From: Blastomonas ursincola
GTDB taxonomy: Bacteria > Pseudomonadota > Alphaproteobacteria > Sphingomonadales > Sphingomonadaceae
Reading direction: 5' to 3'
NCBI RefSeq assembly: GCF_013607875.1
Contig: NZ_VDES01000001.1
Location: 62,001 to 126,000 of the forward strand
DNA length: 64,000 nt
The position numbers were made by a program, and so were the translations under genes. The notes under the pieces are model-generated. The model searched no databases. It had not been told where the DNA came from and saw only the letters and a program-made list of their open reading frames with translations. Positions 48,291 through 57,368 of the stretch are shown here, one piece after another (within the stretch, counting starts at the first letter, position 1; every line of letters starts with the position of its first letter).

Positions 48291-49092
48291 GCGGCGACCC
48301 GTCCGCTGTCAAGCGGAGGCCGTTTTGGCGCTCATTTAGCAGTCGAAAGGCCCGGTTCGAGCACCCAAAACCTCCCGAAACGCGTGCATATTCCGTTAAC
48401 CTTTGCTCCTGCCGCGTTAACCTTTCGATAATCTGTTGGCGACCTGTGGTTACGAACCGGTAAGCCCAGGTTAAAATCAGAATAATGGGGCGACCGGTCC
48501 ATGACCGCCGGAATGGGCAGTCAGGGACACTTCCAATGACTGATCTAGAACAAATCTCATGGATTGGATGCAAGACTCTGCTTTTGCATACATATTTTTC
48601 AGGCTGCCGAAGAGTTAACAAAAGATAAACCCAGCCATTCCATCTGTTAACCTAGGTTTCCAGATCCTTGACGCGTTTGGCTGGACCGAGCGTGCCGGCG
48701 ACAGCGGGTCGCAAACCGGATTTTCTGGTCCGCCTGGTCCATTAACCTTTTGTCAATCGACCGGATGGTCCATTTGCCCGCTTTCCGGGTCCAAAATGGG
48801 CTCTGCTGACACCCGACACCCCCTTCACGAGACCGGAATCGGTCGTTGAAACGTCCATTTCGGCAGGTCGGGCTGGACCGTCCGGTTTGCCGCCCGACCG
48901 GACGGTCTCCGGAGAGCGTCACAATTGGACCGGCTGGTCCACCGGCCGTTTCTCTCGGACGCCACCGCCAATCGGCCCGACGTCGCAGCCAGCCGCCCCC
49001 ACCCGTTCGGCCATTGCAGCGGGCTGTCAGCATGATACACCCGAGAGCAGGACCCGGGGCACCGACAGGGTCCATCACCAGGGGGGCACAGC
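48291..49092. other. Gene-free, repeat-rich 0.8-kb region
   Basis: No credible gene is seen on either strand. TTAACC (or its complement GGTTAA) occurs at 48396, 48417, 48469, 48647 and 48742, and TTAACA at 48615. GGTCC/GGACC occurs eleven times between 48496 and 49073. A perfect 11-bp inverted repeat, GACCGTCCGGT (48876-48886) with ACCGGACGGTC (48897-48907), can form a hairpin. GACCG-N4-CGGTC stands at 48831-48844. The part from about 48530 to 48660 is AT-rich for this genome. The function is unknown. Confidence 0.55.
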
Positions 49093-50331
49093 ATGACGCA
49101 ATCCGATCGCCACATAACGCTCGATGCCATTCGCGGTTTTGCGGTGATGGGCATCCTGCTGCTCAACATCGTCGGCTTCTCGATGCCCGACGCGGCCTAC
49201 GTGAACCCGGCAGCCTGGGGTGGCACCGATCCGCTCAATGCGGGGGTCTGGGCGGTCAATTTCGTGCTGTTCGACGGCAAGATGCGCGGATTGTTCAGCG
49301 TCCTGTTCGGCGCGAGCATGCTGCTGGTGATGCAGCGCGCCGAGGCTGCAGGGCAGAACCCACGCAGCGTCCACCTCAACCGCATGGCCTGGCTGTTCGT
49401 GATCGGCACCGCGCATTTCATCCTGCTCTGGTGGGGCGACATCCTGGTGCCCTATGCGATTTGCGGCACGCTCGCGCTGTTCTTCGTCAACAAGGACGTG
49501 AAGCAGCTGCTGCGCTGGGCCATCGTCCTCTACGTGCTCTATTTTCTGCTGAGCTTGGTGATGGCTGGCGGCGGCTGGGCGCAGGCGATGCGGGCAGCCG
49601 CACCGGGTGCGGATGCCGAACTGGTCAAGGCCTCGCAAGAGATGCTGGCAAGCTTCGGCAAGCCCGGCACCGAGCAGATCGCCGAGAGCCTGGACATCTA
49701 TCGCAGCGGCTGGCTGACCATATTCCACCACCATCTCGCCCTATTTCCGGACTCGCTGGTCAGCACGCTCCTCATCTTCACGATGGATACGCTGGCCATG
49801 ATGCTGCTGGGCATGGCGATGCTCAAGAGCGGCTTCATCCTGGGCCTCTGGCTGCCTGCGCTCTACAAGAAGATAGCCCTGCGCGCGTTTGCCATCGGCA
49901 TCCCGCCGATGATCGCGCTCGCCGTCTGGGTGATGCTCAGCGGCTATGATACCGTCATCACCTTTGCCGCTTTCTTCAGCCTCTCCTTCCCTTTCCGCGT
50001 CGTGATGACCGTGGGATGGGCCGCAGGCCTGCTCTGGTTTGTTGTGACGCACCGCGACAGCCCGTTGATCGCCCGTATCGCGGCTGCAGGACGCGCAGCG
50101 TTCAGCAACTATCTCGGCACCAGCGTGGTGATGACCTTCATCTTCTACGGCTGGGGTCTTGGCCTTTTCGGCCGGATCGACCGCGCGACGGCGATGCTGT
50201 TCGTCTTCGCCGCCTGGGGAATCATGCTGACCTGGTCCAAGCCCTGGCTGGAGCGCTACCGCTTCGGCCCGGCCGAATGGCTGTGGCGCTCGCTCGCGCG
50301 CCGCAAGCTCCAGCCGATGCGTTTGCGATAG
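49093..50331 (+). CDS. DUF418 family membrane protein
   Basis: Inner-membrane protein of 412 residues with about ten hydrophobic segments. The DUF418 hallmarks are LDAIRGFAVMGILLLNIVGF at the N-terminus, FDGKMRGLFSVLFGAS, RMAWLFVIGTAHFILLWWGDIL, and the C-terminal domain with AAGRAAFSNYLGTSVVMTFIFYGWGLGLFG and WSKPWLERYRFGPAEWLWRSL. The family is distantly related to acyltransferase 3 proteins and is called a transporter in some annotations, without biochemical proof. It follows the repeat-rich non-coding block. Confidence 0.92.
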   Translation: MTQSDRHITLDAIRGFAVMGILLLNIVGFSMPDAAYVNPAAWGGTDPLNAGVWAVNFVLFDGKMRGLFSVLFGASMLLVMQRAEAAGQNPRSVHLNRMAWLFVIGTAHFILLWWGDILVPYAICGTLALFFVNKDVKQLLRWAIVLYVLYFLLSLVMAGGGWAQAMRAAAPGADAELVKASQEMLASFGKPGTEQIAESLDIYRSGWLTIFHHHLALFPDSLVSTLLIFTMDTLAMMLLGMAMLKSGFILGLWLPALYKKIALRAFAIGIPPMIALAVWVMLSGYDTVITFAAFFSLSFPFRVVMTVGWAAGLLWFVVTHRDSPLIARIAAAGRAAFSNYLGTSVVMTFIFYGWGLGLFGRIDRATAMLFVFAAWGIMLTWSKPWLERYRFGPAEWLWRSLARRKLQPMRLR

Positions 50332-50340
50332 AATCGCAAA
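50322..50340. promoter_or_regulatory. Palindrome upstream of bfd
   Basis: TTTGCGAT-AGA-ATCGCAAA (8-3-8, perfect arms) overlaps the DUF418 stop codon. A related arrangement, TTGCGAT-N9-ATATCGC, follows at 50348-50370. Both precede bfd, so they are candidate sites for an iron-responsive regulator. No match to a classic Fur or Irr consensus is claimed. Confidence 0.4.
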
Positions 50341-50396
50341 AAGACTGTTGCGATGCGTTCTCAATATCGCTATCTCGGCGACCACAGGAGAGACGC

Positions 50397-50567
50397 ATGG
50401 TTGTTTGCATCTGCAATGCGATTCGAGAACAGGATCTGAAGGACGCCCTGCGCGATGGCGCGGCCCGTCCGGCAGAGGTTTACGCCCGGCTCGGTCGGCG
50501 TCCAAAGTGCGGCCAGTGCCTCTCGTTTGCGCAAAGCATTATCAGCCGGGAAACTGCGACCGCCTAG
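50397..50567 (+). CDS. bfd: Bacterioferritin-associated ferredoxin
   Basis: Small [2Fe-2S] protein of 56 residues that delivers electrons to bacterioferritin for iron release. The cluster ligands are the four cysteines in VVCICN and KCGQCLSF, the CxC-N31-32-CxxC pattern of Bfd. The ATG at 50397 has CAGGAG upstream. It is followed after 147 bp by bfr. A longer frame upstream of it overlaps the DUF418 gene and is not coding. Confidence 0.95.
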   Translation: MVVCICNAIREQDLKDALRDGAARPAEVYARLGRRPKCGQCLSFAQSIISRETATA

Positions 50568-50714
50568 CAATAGCCCGCCAAAATCCGTTTGAAATTCAAG
50601 TATTTCCCGCGCTGCAGCGGCTTCCCTTCCGTAAATAACGGCGCTATTGTGCGCTCCTGAAATCATCGCACCTGCATGGCCCTGGACGAGCCAGCAGGTT
50701 ACAGGAGCATCATC

Positions 50715-51194
50715 ATGAAGGGCGACCCCAAGGTCATCGAATTTCTCAACGACGCGCTCAAGAACGAGCTGACGGCGATCAACCAGTATTTCCTGCATTC
50801 GAAGATGCTGGCCAACTGGGGCATCAACAAGCTCGCCAAATACGAGTATGAGGAATCGATCGACGAGATGAAGCACGCCGACAAGCTGGCGGACCGCATC
50901 CTGTTCCTCGATGGCCTGCCCAATTTCCAGTTGCTCGGCCGCCTCAAGATCGGCGAGACGGTGGAGGAAATCCTGAAGGCCGATCTCGCGCTCGAGAACG
51001 AGGCGATCCCGCTGCTCAAGGAAGGCATCGCCTATTGCGAGAGCGTCCGTGATTACGGCACGCGCGACCTGCTCGCCTATATCCTCAAGAGCGAGGAAGA
51101 GCATGTCGACACGATCGAGGCGCAGTTCGACCTGATCGAACGCATGGGCATCCAAAATTACATCCAGCTTCAGTCGAGCCCGGTCGAGGATTGA
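50715..51194 (+). CDS. bfr: Bacterioferritin
   Basis: Heme-containing iron-storage protein of 159 residues that forms a 24-mer. The heme-ligating Met52 is in SIDEMKHADKLADRIL. The ferroxidase ligands are in NELTAINQYFLHSKM (Glu18) and ESIDEMKHAD, and later in ENEAIPLLKEGI and LKSEEEHVDTIE. The ATG at 50715 has AGGAG upstream. It forms an iron-storage and release pair with bfd. Confidence 0.97.
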   Translation: MKGDPKVIEFLNDALKNELTAINQYFLHSKMLANWGINKLAKYEYEESIDEMKHADKLADRILFLDGLPNFQLLGRLKIGETVEEILKADLALENEAIPLLKEGIAYCESVRDYGTRDLLAYILKSEEEHVDTIEAQFDLIERMGIQNYIQLQSSPVED

Positions 51195-51254
51195 TTGGAC
51201 AAAGGCCGGGGCGGACGTAAACCCTCCCCGGCCCTTTGCAGCGGTGGCGGACAA

Positions 51255-52157
51255 TTACTGGATTGCAGCAATTTCCTTCACCATTTCGCTCGCCATCTGG
51301 TTGCGGTGGACGGCCGCGCTGCGGTTGACGGGGATCTTGTAGAGTGCCTTAAGCATTGCGCGATCGAGATCGCTCATTCCTGACGGCCTGTCCTGCGGAT
51401 CCGCCTGAAACAGGGAGACGATGCTGCTGGCGTCCGGCGATGCATCGAGGCGCGTTCGTGACAGGATCCCGAACGCGAGGTAGTCGCTGAGCGCATCGAA
51501 CGAGACATTCGACACGCGCGGCACATCGACCAGAACGGTGACGCCCTTGATGCTCAGTTGGGCAGGACTGTTGAGACGGCTGAGTGCACCCTCGTTGATC
51601 ACGGGCAGATCCAGCAGCGCAGCCGGATTCTGCCCAAGAGCCGGTGCGTTCTGGGTGAGCCCGCGCCCACCAAGCCCCTCGATCACTTGTCCATAGAACC
51701 ATCGCACCGGCAAGCCGGGTTGCGACAGAGTCCGGCGCTGCTCCTTGGTCGAAGTCTGCAGCAGATCGGAACGCTTCAGTTCGACTTCGGCATAGACCGA
51801 ATCGCTGTCCAGAACGAACAGCAGCAGCACATTAGGCGCGCACTCGCCGCGGGCCACCGTGGCCCCCACATTGCGAGCCGTCGCTTCGATCCGATCGATC
51901 AACGGCGTGGCCACTTCCGGTCGAAGTCCAATGGCGCCGATGCACAGCGGATCCGCCCAGCGGGCATTCTGGTCTGCCTGAGGAATGGCCAGAACGGCGC
52001 GCGTATAGCGCCGCGCCATTTCGAACGCCTCACCGCGAGTCATGCGCGTACCAGTGACAACGATCGTCTCGTCTTCGCTCGCTCGGGTTTGGGCCGCCAC
52101 CGGACTGGCCAGCAATGCCCCCAATGCCAGGCCCGCAAGCAATTTTCCGCAATTCAT
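51255..52157 (-). CDS. Secreted hypothetical protein
   Basis: Protein of 300 residues with a signal peptide (KLLAGLALGALLASPVAAQ). The mature N-terminus, DETIVVTGTR, resembles the opening of TonB-dependent receptor plugs but is followed by a globular domain, not a barrel. Three cysteines are visible. The C-terminus contains a helical stretch, SDLDRAMLKALYKIPVN. It is convergent with bfr. I do not recognise the family and assign no function. Confidence 0.72.
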   Translation of the reverse strand: MNCGKLLAGLALGALLASPVAAQTRASEDETIVVTGTRMTRGEAFEMARRYTRAVLAIPQADQNARWADPLCIGAIGLRPEVATPLIDRIEATARNVGATVARGECAPNVLLLFVLDSDSVYAEVELKRSDLLQTSTKEQRRTLSQPGLPVRWFYGQVIEGLGGRGLTQNAPALGQNPAALLDLPVINEGALSRLNSPAQLSIKGVTVLVDVPRVSNVSFDALSDYLAFGILSRTRLDASPDASSIVSLFQADPQDRPSGMSDLDRAMLKALYKIPVNRSAAVHRNQMASEMVKEIAAIQ

Positions 52158-52377
52158 AAAACGGCTCCTCGTTCAATCATCCGGTCACGCACGACAACTG
52201 ACCGATACTTTTACCCGAGATCGCAGATCCATCACATAGATAAACTAACACTGGATTATCGCGCTTCAAACACAATTCATGTTCACTTTGGATGAATAAT
52301 GGGCGGCACTCATATTCAAAGATTTGCAGAAAACAGCTGCTGCCATGCGGTGCAGTGAGATTTTCGAGGAAAGGAAC

Positions 52378-53295
52378 ATGGCGCGACAGGACGAAATGAC
52401 AGGCAGGAATGCAATCAAGGCAGTGCAGCGTCATATCCTGCTGCCGCTGATCGCGATCGTCTGTAGGGCCGCAACGGGGAACAATGGAAACGTTCTGCAG
52501 CAGAACAGGCCGTGGAAAATGGATTATACCACCAATGCCCGCCACTTCTCGGCGACATTTGATCAGGGCAAATCCGAGGTACAGGCGCAATTATCCGAGT
52601 CGCGCCGCAGGACGGCTTTCGCGTCACGCTGATCGGCGCGCATCTTGGTTATCAGAGTGAATGCGAACATGGGCGCAGCTTGAGTTTCGCCCGGCGATGG
52701 AGAAAGCCGCGCTCCCCTATGTCACCAATGGCAGCGTTGCCCCCAACAACGCCTGGATTTCGGCGGCTTTTTCTGACTTGATGCGGCTGGACAATCGAGC
52801 CCGACAGAATTCAGGGTTGACCGAGCTGCCCGATATTCCCCCCGCCAGCGCGAACGCGATAAATGCCTTGTATGTCAAGCTGTCAGCCCGGGTTCCGCTC
52901 ACGCTCGATCTCGTGTCGATGGGCGCGCTGATGGCCGCCATGCGGCCCTGCACCGACGATCTGGTTCGATCATGGGGCTACGACCCTGCCGAGATTGCAA
53001 AATGGCAAAGTCGGGCACGGCCTGTGACCAGCCCTGCCCGCTGGGCACGACCCAAAGATTATCCCAGCGCCATTCAGACTCGCGGCGCGTCCGCCATCGT
53101 CGATTTCCGCCTGGCGATCGACGAGATCGGTTGGTCTCCGATTGCTTCGTATTGGGATCGACCACGCCACCCACGATTGGGCCGTACAGCTGCGAAGTGA
53201 TCAAGCGACGGGCCCGATTTGCGCCTTCGCTCGACAAGGACGGCAAGCCGACCAGGGACATCTATTTCAACCGCATATTCTCGCAAATGAGCTGA
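52378..53295 (+). pseudogene. Decayed gene with a TonB-type C-terminal domain
   Basis: A once-exported protein of about 306 residues broken by three frameshifts. The first part (ATG 52378, signal LLPLIAIVC, then NRPWKMDYTTNARHFSATF) runs to about 52600. The continuation PQDGFRVTLIGAHLGYQSECE is in the next frame to about 52690, and SFRPAMEKAALPYVTNG with the middle of the protein is in a third frame to about 53130. The TonB_C-like end (VSDCFVLGSTTP, CEVIKRRARFAPSLDKDGKP, stop at 53293) is again in another. Each step shifts the frame by the same amount, as single-base deletions would. The mature plan, a beta domain plus TonB_C, is known from sphingomonad proteins. Confidence 0.75.
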
Positions 53296-53393
53296 TTTGC
53301 GACCAATGCAGCAGCAGGCGGAATTGGCGATGGACCCGCTGCGTATCGCCGGTTAACTTCGCGGTTAAACAGAACCGAGAGGGATTTGCCAGA

Positions 53394-54371
53394 ATGACCG
53401 AAGCCGCAGAGATCGAGCGCGAAACCACGAATGCAGATGCGCCCTTTGTCCGCCCGGATGTGGCGATGATGCTGGCCATGATGTCGGCGGCAGGCGCGCC
53501 GCCGATGAACGAGATGGCCCCTGCCGACGCGCGCGAAGCCTATCGCATGATGCGGTTCATGGGCGATGCCGATCCCACGCCGCTCGCCATCATCCGCGAC
53601 CTGACCTGCCCTGGGCCGAAAGGCGACATTCCCCTGCGCTATTACGACGCGCGCGAAAACCGCGAGGCGGGGCCGGCGATCATGTTCTTCCATGGTGGCG
53701 GCTTCGTCATCGGCGATCTGGAAACGCACCACCCCTATTGCACCGAGCTCGCGGCGAAGCTCGATCTGCCGGTCATCGCGGTGGATTACCGGCTCGCGCC
53801 CGAGCACCCCTTCCCCGCCGCACCCGAGGATTGCGAGGCCGCCGCGCGCTGGCTGGCGGAAAATGGCAAGGAACTGGGCCTCGACATCACCGGCCTGGTG
53901 TTCACTGGCGACAGCGCGGGCGGAAATCTGACGATCGTTGTCACGCAGGCGCTGATTGCCAACCCGGCCGCGGTCCCGGTGATCGCCCAGGCCCCGCTCT
54001 ATCCTGTGGTGGATTCAAGCCAGACCGGCGGATCGTTCACCGAATTTGCGGAAGGCTATCTGCTCACCGCCGATGCGATGAACTGGTTCAACGACAATTA
54101 TGCCGCCACCCCGGGCGATGTCCGCAACGACTGCATCCTGGGCGATCTGGCGACCCTCCCGCCGACGCTGCTGGTCACCGCCGGGCTCGATCCGCTGCGC
54201 GATCAGGGCCGCGATTTCGCCGCACGCTGCGTCAAGGCGGGCGTCGATGTCACCTATATGGAGATGCGCGGGACGATCCATGGCTTCATCTGCCTGCGCA
54301 AGGGCATTCCCTCGGCGCAGGACGATTGCGATGCCATCTTCCGGGGCATGAAGGCGATGCTGAACCGGTGA
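53394..54371 (+). CDS. Alpha/beta hydrolase, HSL-type esterase
   Basis: Carboxylesterase of the hormone-sensitive-lipase family, 325 residues. The oxyanion motif HGGG is at residues 100-103 (MFFHGGGFVIGD), the nucleophile Ser174 is in GDSAGGN, and the acid and histidine lie in LLVTAGLDPLRDQG and GTIHGFICL. VDYRLAPEHPFPAAPEDC is another family signature. The N-terminal cap helices have the Met-rich segment MMLAMMSAAGAPPMNEM. The natural ester is unknown. It ends 15 bp before the next gene. Confidence 0.93.
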   Translation: MTEAAEIERETTNADAPFVRPDVAMMLAMMSAAGAPPMNEMAPADAREAYRMMRFMGDADPTPLAIIRDLTCPGPKGDIPLRYYDARENREAGPAIMFFHGGGFVIGDLETHHPYCTELAAKLDLPVIAVDYRLAPEHPFPAAPEDCEAAARWLAENGKELGLDITGLVFTGDSAGGNLTIVVTQALIANPAAVPVIAQAPLYPVVDSSQTGGSFTEFAEGYLLTADAMNWFNDNYAATPGDVRNDCILGDLATLPPTLLVTAGLDPLRDQGRDFAARCVKAGVDVTYMEMRGTIHGFICLRKGIPSAQDDCDAIFRGMKAMLNR

Positions 54372-54385
54372 AACAGGAGGGCGCG

Positions 54386-55120
54386 ATGGCCGGAAGGACA
54401 CTCCTCGCGGCGATCGCGCTGCTCACTTTGCCCTTTGCCTTGCCGGATTCCGCAATTTCGCAAACCGCCCCACAAGTTCGCAACGCGCCTGACCTTGCAG
54501 ACATCATCGGTGCCTATCGCGCGCAGCGGACAACCGATCCGGAAGGCTGCTGCACCTATTCGGCCTCCGTGTTCGGGCGCGAGGTGCAATTTCACGTCTT
54601 CGATACGTTCGAGCCCGCGTATGAGGCGAAGAACGACCAGCAGATGATTTTGGAATTCGTGCCCAAGGGCGAAACGGTGCAGACTTGGACCCGGATGATC
54701 ACCTTTTCAGCGTTCAAGGGTCCTGGCAGCGCGCCGGTTTCCACCGCGGAGATGCAGCAGCGCTTCTTCAATACCGGCCAGGGTTGCGAAGTTGCGAACT
54801 TCTCGCGCGTGATCGCCAGCGGCAGGCTGGCCAATGGCACCGAATACAATCTTTCCAGCAATGGCTGCGGCTCGACTGCCGCCGGCGGCTATCCCGGTGC
54901 CGTATCGGGGCGTGGCGAGCAATTCATCGCGCTGTTGCTGCGTGACGATCAGAACGTCGCCGTACTCCAGTATGCCGAGCGCGGCGCTGGATTTGACGCC
55001 GACAAGCCGCCGATCGGCGATGCTGCGGTCGAGGCATTGATGAGCCGCTTTCGCTCCATCGCATTTTGCCGCAGCAAGGCGATCAGCGGCGATTGCTCCA
55101 TTGCCTTTTCCGCCCGCTGA
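54386..55120 (+). CDS. Secreted hypothetical protein
   Basis: Protein of 244 residues with a signal peptide (LLAAIALLTLPFALPDSAIS). The mature part has a CC pair (EGCCTYSASVFG), QFHVFDTFEPAYEAKNDQQ and several further cysteines toward the C-terminus (FCRSKAISGDCSIAF), which probably form disulfides. A GGAGG site stands eight bases before the ATG at 54386. It lies between the esterase and rppH on the same strand. No family was recognised. A role cannot be stated. Confidence 0.72.
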   Translation: MAGRTLLAAIALLTLPFALPDSAISQTAPQVRNAPDLADIIGAYRAQRTTDPEGCCTYSASVFGREVQFHVFDTFEPAYEAKNDQQMILEFVPKGETVQTWTRMITFSAFKGPGSAPVSTAEMQQRFFNTGQGCEVANFSRVIASGRLANGTEYNLSSNGCGSTAAGGYPGAVSGRGEQFIALLLRDDQNVAVLQYAERGAGFDADKPPIGDAAVEALMSRFRSIAFCRSKAISGDCSIAFSAR

Positions 55121-55137
55121 CAGCTAAGGCAGCAGGC

Positions 55138-55614
55138 ATGAGCGAATTTGACAGCCTTCCCTATCGCCCGTGCGCGGGCATCATGCTGGTGAACCAGGGC
55201 GGCAAGGTGTTCGTCGGCCAGCGGCTCGACAGCACGGTCGAGGCCTGGCAGATGCCGCAGGGCGGGATCGATCCCGGGGAAGAGCCGGAAGCAGCCGCCT
55301 ATCGCGAACTCGGCGAGGAAACCGGCATTGCCCCGCATCTTGCCGAGATCATTGCCCGCTCGCGCGACGAGCATCTGTATGATCTCCCACCCGAGCTGAT
55401 GGGCAAGATCTGGGGCGGAAAATATCGCGGCCAGCGGCAGATGTGGTTCCTGATGCGCTTCATGGGGACCGACGCGGACATCAATATTGAAACGTCGCAC
55501 CAGGAATTCCGCAGCTGGCGCTGGGCCGATCCGGACAGCCTTGAGGGACTGATCGTGCCTTTCAAGCGACGGTTGTATCGCGCGGTGGTGGAAGAGTTCC
55601 GTCCGCTGATCTAG
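55138..55614 (+). CDS. rppH: RNA pyrophosphohydrolase RppH
   Basis: Nudix hydrolase that removes pyrophosphate from the 5' end of mRNA and so triggers RNase E decay. It has 158 residues. The Nudix box runs from GGIDPGEEPEAAAYREL to GEETGI (GX5EX7REUXEEXGU). The N-terminal PYRPCAGIMLVNQGGKVFVGQR and the later QRQMWFLMRF are typical of RppH/NudH. The ATG at 55138 follows an AGGCAG stretch 17 bp after the preceding stop codon. Confidence 0.95.
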   Translation: MSEFDSLPYRPCAGIMLVNQGGKVFVGQRLDSTVEAWQMPQGGIDPGEEPEAAAYRELGEETGIAPHLAEIIARSRDEHLYDLPPELMGKIWGGKYRGQRQMWFLMRFMGTDADINIETSHQEFRSWRWADPDSLEGLIVPFKRRLYRAVVEEFRPLI

Positions 55615-55652
55615 GCTCGCGGCTCGTTCTAGCGACGGGAGGCCCCAGACAG

Positions 55653-56606
55653 ATGCTGTTGCGCAGCGCCCTGACCAGCGCTTTCGTGCTGTGCGCCTGC
55701 GCAGCACTCCCCCTGGCGGCGCAAACGCCGGAGCCGGTTGCAAGGCTGATCGATACCGCATTGCAATCGGGCGATGCCGCAGGGCTGGACGCGGTCGTGC
55801 GCTATGCCAAGCAGGCCTATCCCCAGTCTGCCGAGGCGATCGATGCCCAGGTGGCCGCCTTTCGCGCCGCCAATGCGGCCCCCGCGCCGGCTCCAGCCCC
55901 CGCGCCCGTTGTGACCGCCGCAGCGGAGCCGAAGACCGAACAAGCCAAGGTCGAGCAGGCAGCCGCCGTCAAATATTCGGGCGAAGGCGAGCTCGGCGCG
56001 TTCACCACCACCGGCAACGCCCCGGGAATCGGGCTGGCGGCGGGGCTCAAGCTGGTGGCCGAGGGTGAGGATTGGCGGCTGGGGCTGCTCGGTCGCGCCG
56101 ATTACCAGGAAACCAGCAACGTCGTTGTGCGCGAGCAATATCGCGTGAGCGCCGAGCCCAATTACAAGTTCAACCAGCGCGGTTACGTTTATGGCCTCGG
56201 CCAGTACGAGCAGGATCGCTTCCAGGGCTTTCACGCGCGCTACAGCCTGTCCGGTGGCGTCGGTTACAGCATCCTGACCGGCGAGAATGCGCAGCTGAGC
56301 GTGAAGGCTGGCCCGGCCTGGCGCTTCACGCGGCTGGTTACCGGAATGGATGAATCGGTGCTGGCGGGTCTGGCTTCCGTCGATATCAAGCTCAAGCTGA
56401 CACCGACCATCCAACTGACCGAAGCCGCCAGCGCCTATGTCGACGAGGAGCGCAGCACGCTCTTTTCGGTCGCCGCGCTCGATTCGCAGCTGATCGGCAA
56501 GCTCAAGGCGCGGCTATCCTACACCATCCAGTATGAATCGAACCCGGCGCTGGGCCGCGCGCCCACCGATACGACGAGCCGGCTGACGCTGGTCTATGGA
56601 TTCTGA
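55653..56606 (+). CDS. DUF481 outer-membrane-type protein (YdiY-like)
   Basis: Protein of 317 residues with a signal peptide (SAFVLCACAALPLAAQ). After an Ala/Pro-rich linker near residues 72-90, the C-terminal 210 residues alternate in the DUF481 manner: YSGEGELGAFTTTGN, GLGQYEQDRFQGFHARYSLSGG, AGPAWRFTRLV, and the final TDTTSRLTLVYGF ending in Phe, as in outer-membrane beta barrels. Function unknown. E. coli YdiY is acid-induced. Confidence 0.88.
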   Translation: MLLRSALTSAFVLCACAALPLAAQTPEPVARLIDTALQSGDAAGLDAVVRYAKQAYPQSAEAIDAQVAAFRAANAAPAPAPAPAPVVTAAAEPKTEQAKVEQAAAVKYSGEGELGAFTTTGNAPGIGLAAGLKLVAEGEDWRLGLLGRADYQETSNVVVREQYRVSAEPNYKFNQRGYVYGLGQYEQDRFQGFHARYSLSGGVGYSILTGENAQLSVKAGPAWRFTRLVTGMDESVLAGLASVDIKLKLTPTIQLTEAASAYVDEERSTLFSVAALDSQLIGKLKARLSYTIQYESNPALGRAPTDTTSRLTLVYGF

Positions 56607-56612
56607 TCGCGA

Positions 56613-57368
56613 TCAGCGGCCGCCGCTGGCGACGATATCGACTTCGGTTCCGCCATTGGCCATGGGCTTGAGGAATAGCACATAAGCTGCATTGCCCTTG
56701 GTCCCTCCGAGAACATGGTCGCTGCCGCGCAGTTGATATTCCGCAGAATAGCCACCGCGCTTCGCCTTGGTCCAATAGAAGTCGACCACGTTCTTCAGAG
56801 CCGCAGGCGTGGTGAAATTGACCACCCGGATGTTGCACTGGCCGTTGGCGACGCCGGCGGCTTCCTTGACGTTGGCGCGCGGATAGACCGCGAAATCGGC
56901 GGGCATGCGGCTCGCCCAGGTCATCGCGTAATCGAGCTTGCCCTGACAAACGCCATTCTGCTGCGCGGCCTTGGCACCCAGCGTGCTGCCCTGGTTGCAA
57001 TCCTTGCAGTCTTCGGCGGCAACCTTTGTCGGTTCCGGCGCCTTGATAAGCCCGCGCGGGCCGATAGCCGCTGCGACAGCCTTTTCGGTCGCCGCGAGCT
57101 GGCCCTTGGCCGCCCCTGCCGACGGAACCGAACCATCGCTGCCTTCGCCGAGCACGGCATTGCGATTGGATTTGTCGACCAGATCGGGGTCCACCAAGAT
57201 CTGGTCTTCCAGCGCGCCCTTCATCGCCGGGTCGGCGGCATCGGCCAGCAGCGCTGCGTCCTCGTTTTCCGCCGCCTTGTCACCGGCATTCTGGCACGCA
57301 GCCAGCGCCAGCGCAGCAGCGCCCAGCGCCAGCAGGTTGCGCGTCGTCGCGAAGGAAAGTCGGGCCAT
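56613..57368 (-). CDS. Lipoprotein of unknown function
   Basis: Protein of 251 residues with a lipobox, LLALGAAALALAAC, whose Cys would be lipidated at residue 25. The region behind it is acidic and disordered (NEDAALLADAADPA). The C-terminal domain begins near CKDCNQG and has YAMTWASRMPADFAVYPRAN, where a charged strand plus RVVNFTTPAALKNVVDFYWTKAKRGGY suggests an alpha/beta fold. The ATG at 57368 follows AGGA. A start 30 bp upstream is possible. No family is recognised. Confidence 0.75.
   Translation of the reverse strand: MARLSFATTRNLLALGAAALALAACQNAGDKAAENEDAALLADAADPAMKGALEDQILVDPDLVDKSNRNAVLGEGSDGSVPSAGAAKGQLAATEKAVAAAIGPRGLIKAPEPTKVAAEDCKDCNQGSTLGAKAAQQNGVCQGKLDYAMTWASRMPADFAVYPRANVKEAAGVANGQCNIRVVNFTTPAALKNVVDFYWTKAKRGGYSAEYQLRGSDHVLGGTKGNAAYVLFLKPMANGGTEVDIVASGGR

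Noticed and set aside
48647-49078. A 143-codon minus-strand frame inside the non-coding block at 48.3-49.1 kb
   Set aside because: It is low-complexity, rich in Arg and Gly, lacks a ribosome-binding site and covers the inverted repeats.
48291-49092. Possible replication origin in the gene-free block
   Set aside because: Several TTAACC sites and an AT-rich stretch fit, but no good DnaA boxes (only TGTGGTTAC at about 48445, two mismatches) and no typical neighbours such as hemE, dnaA or parAB were seen.
52378-53295. Programmed ribosomal frameshifting in the TonB-type gene
   Set aside because: Three separate shifts, none at a recognisable slippery sequence followed by a stem, are better explained by deletions.
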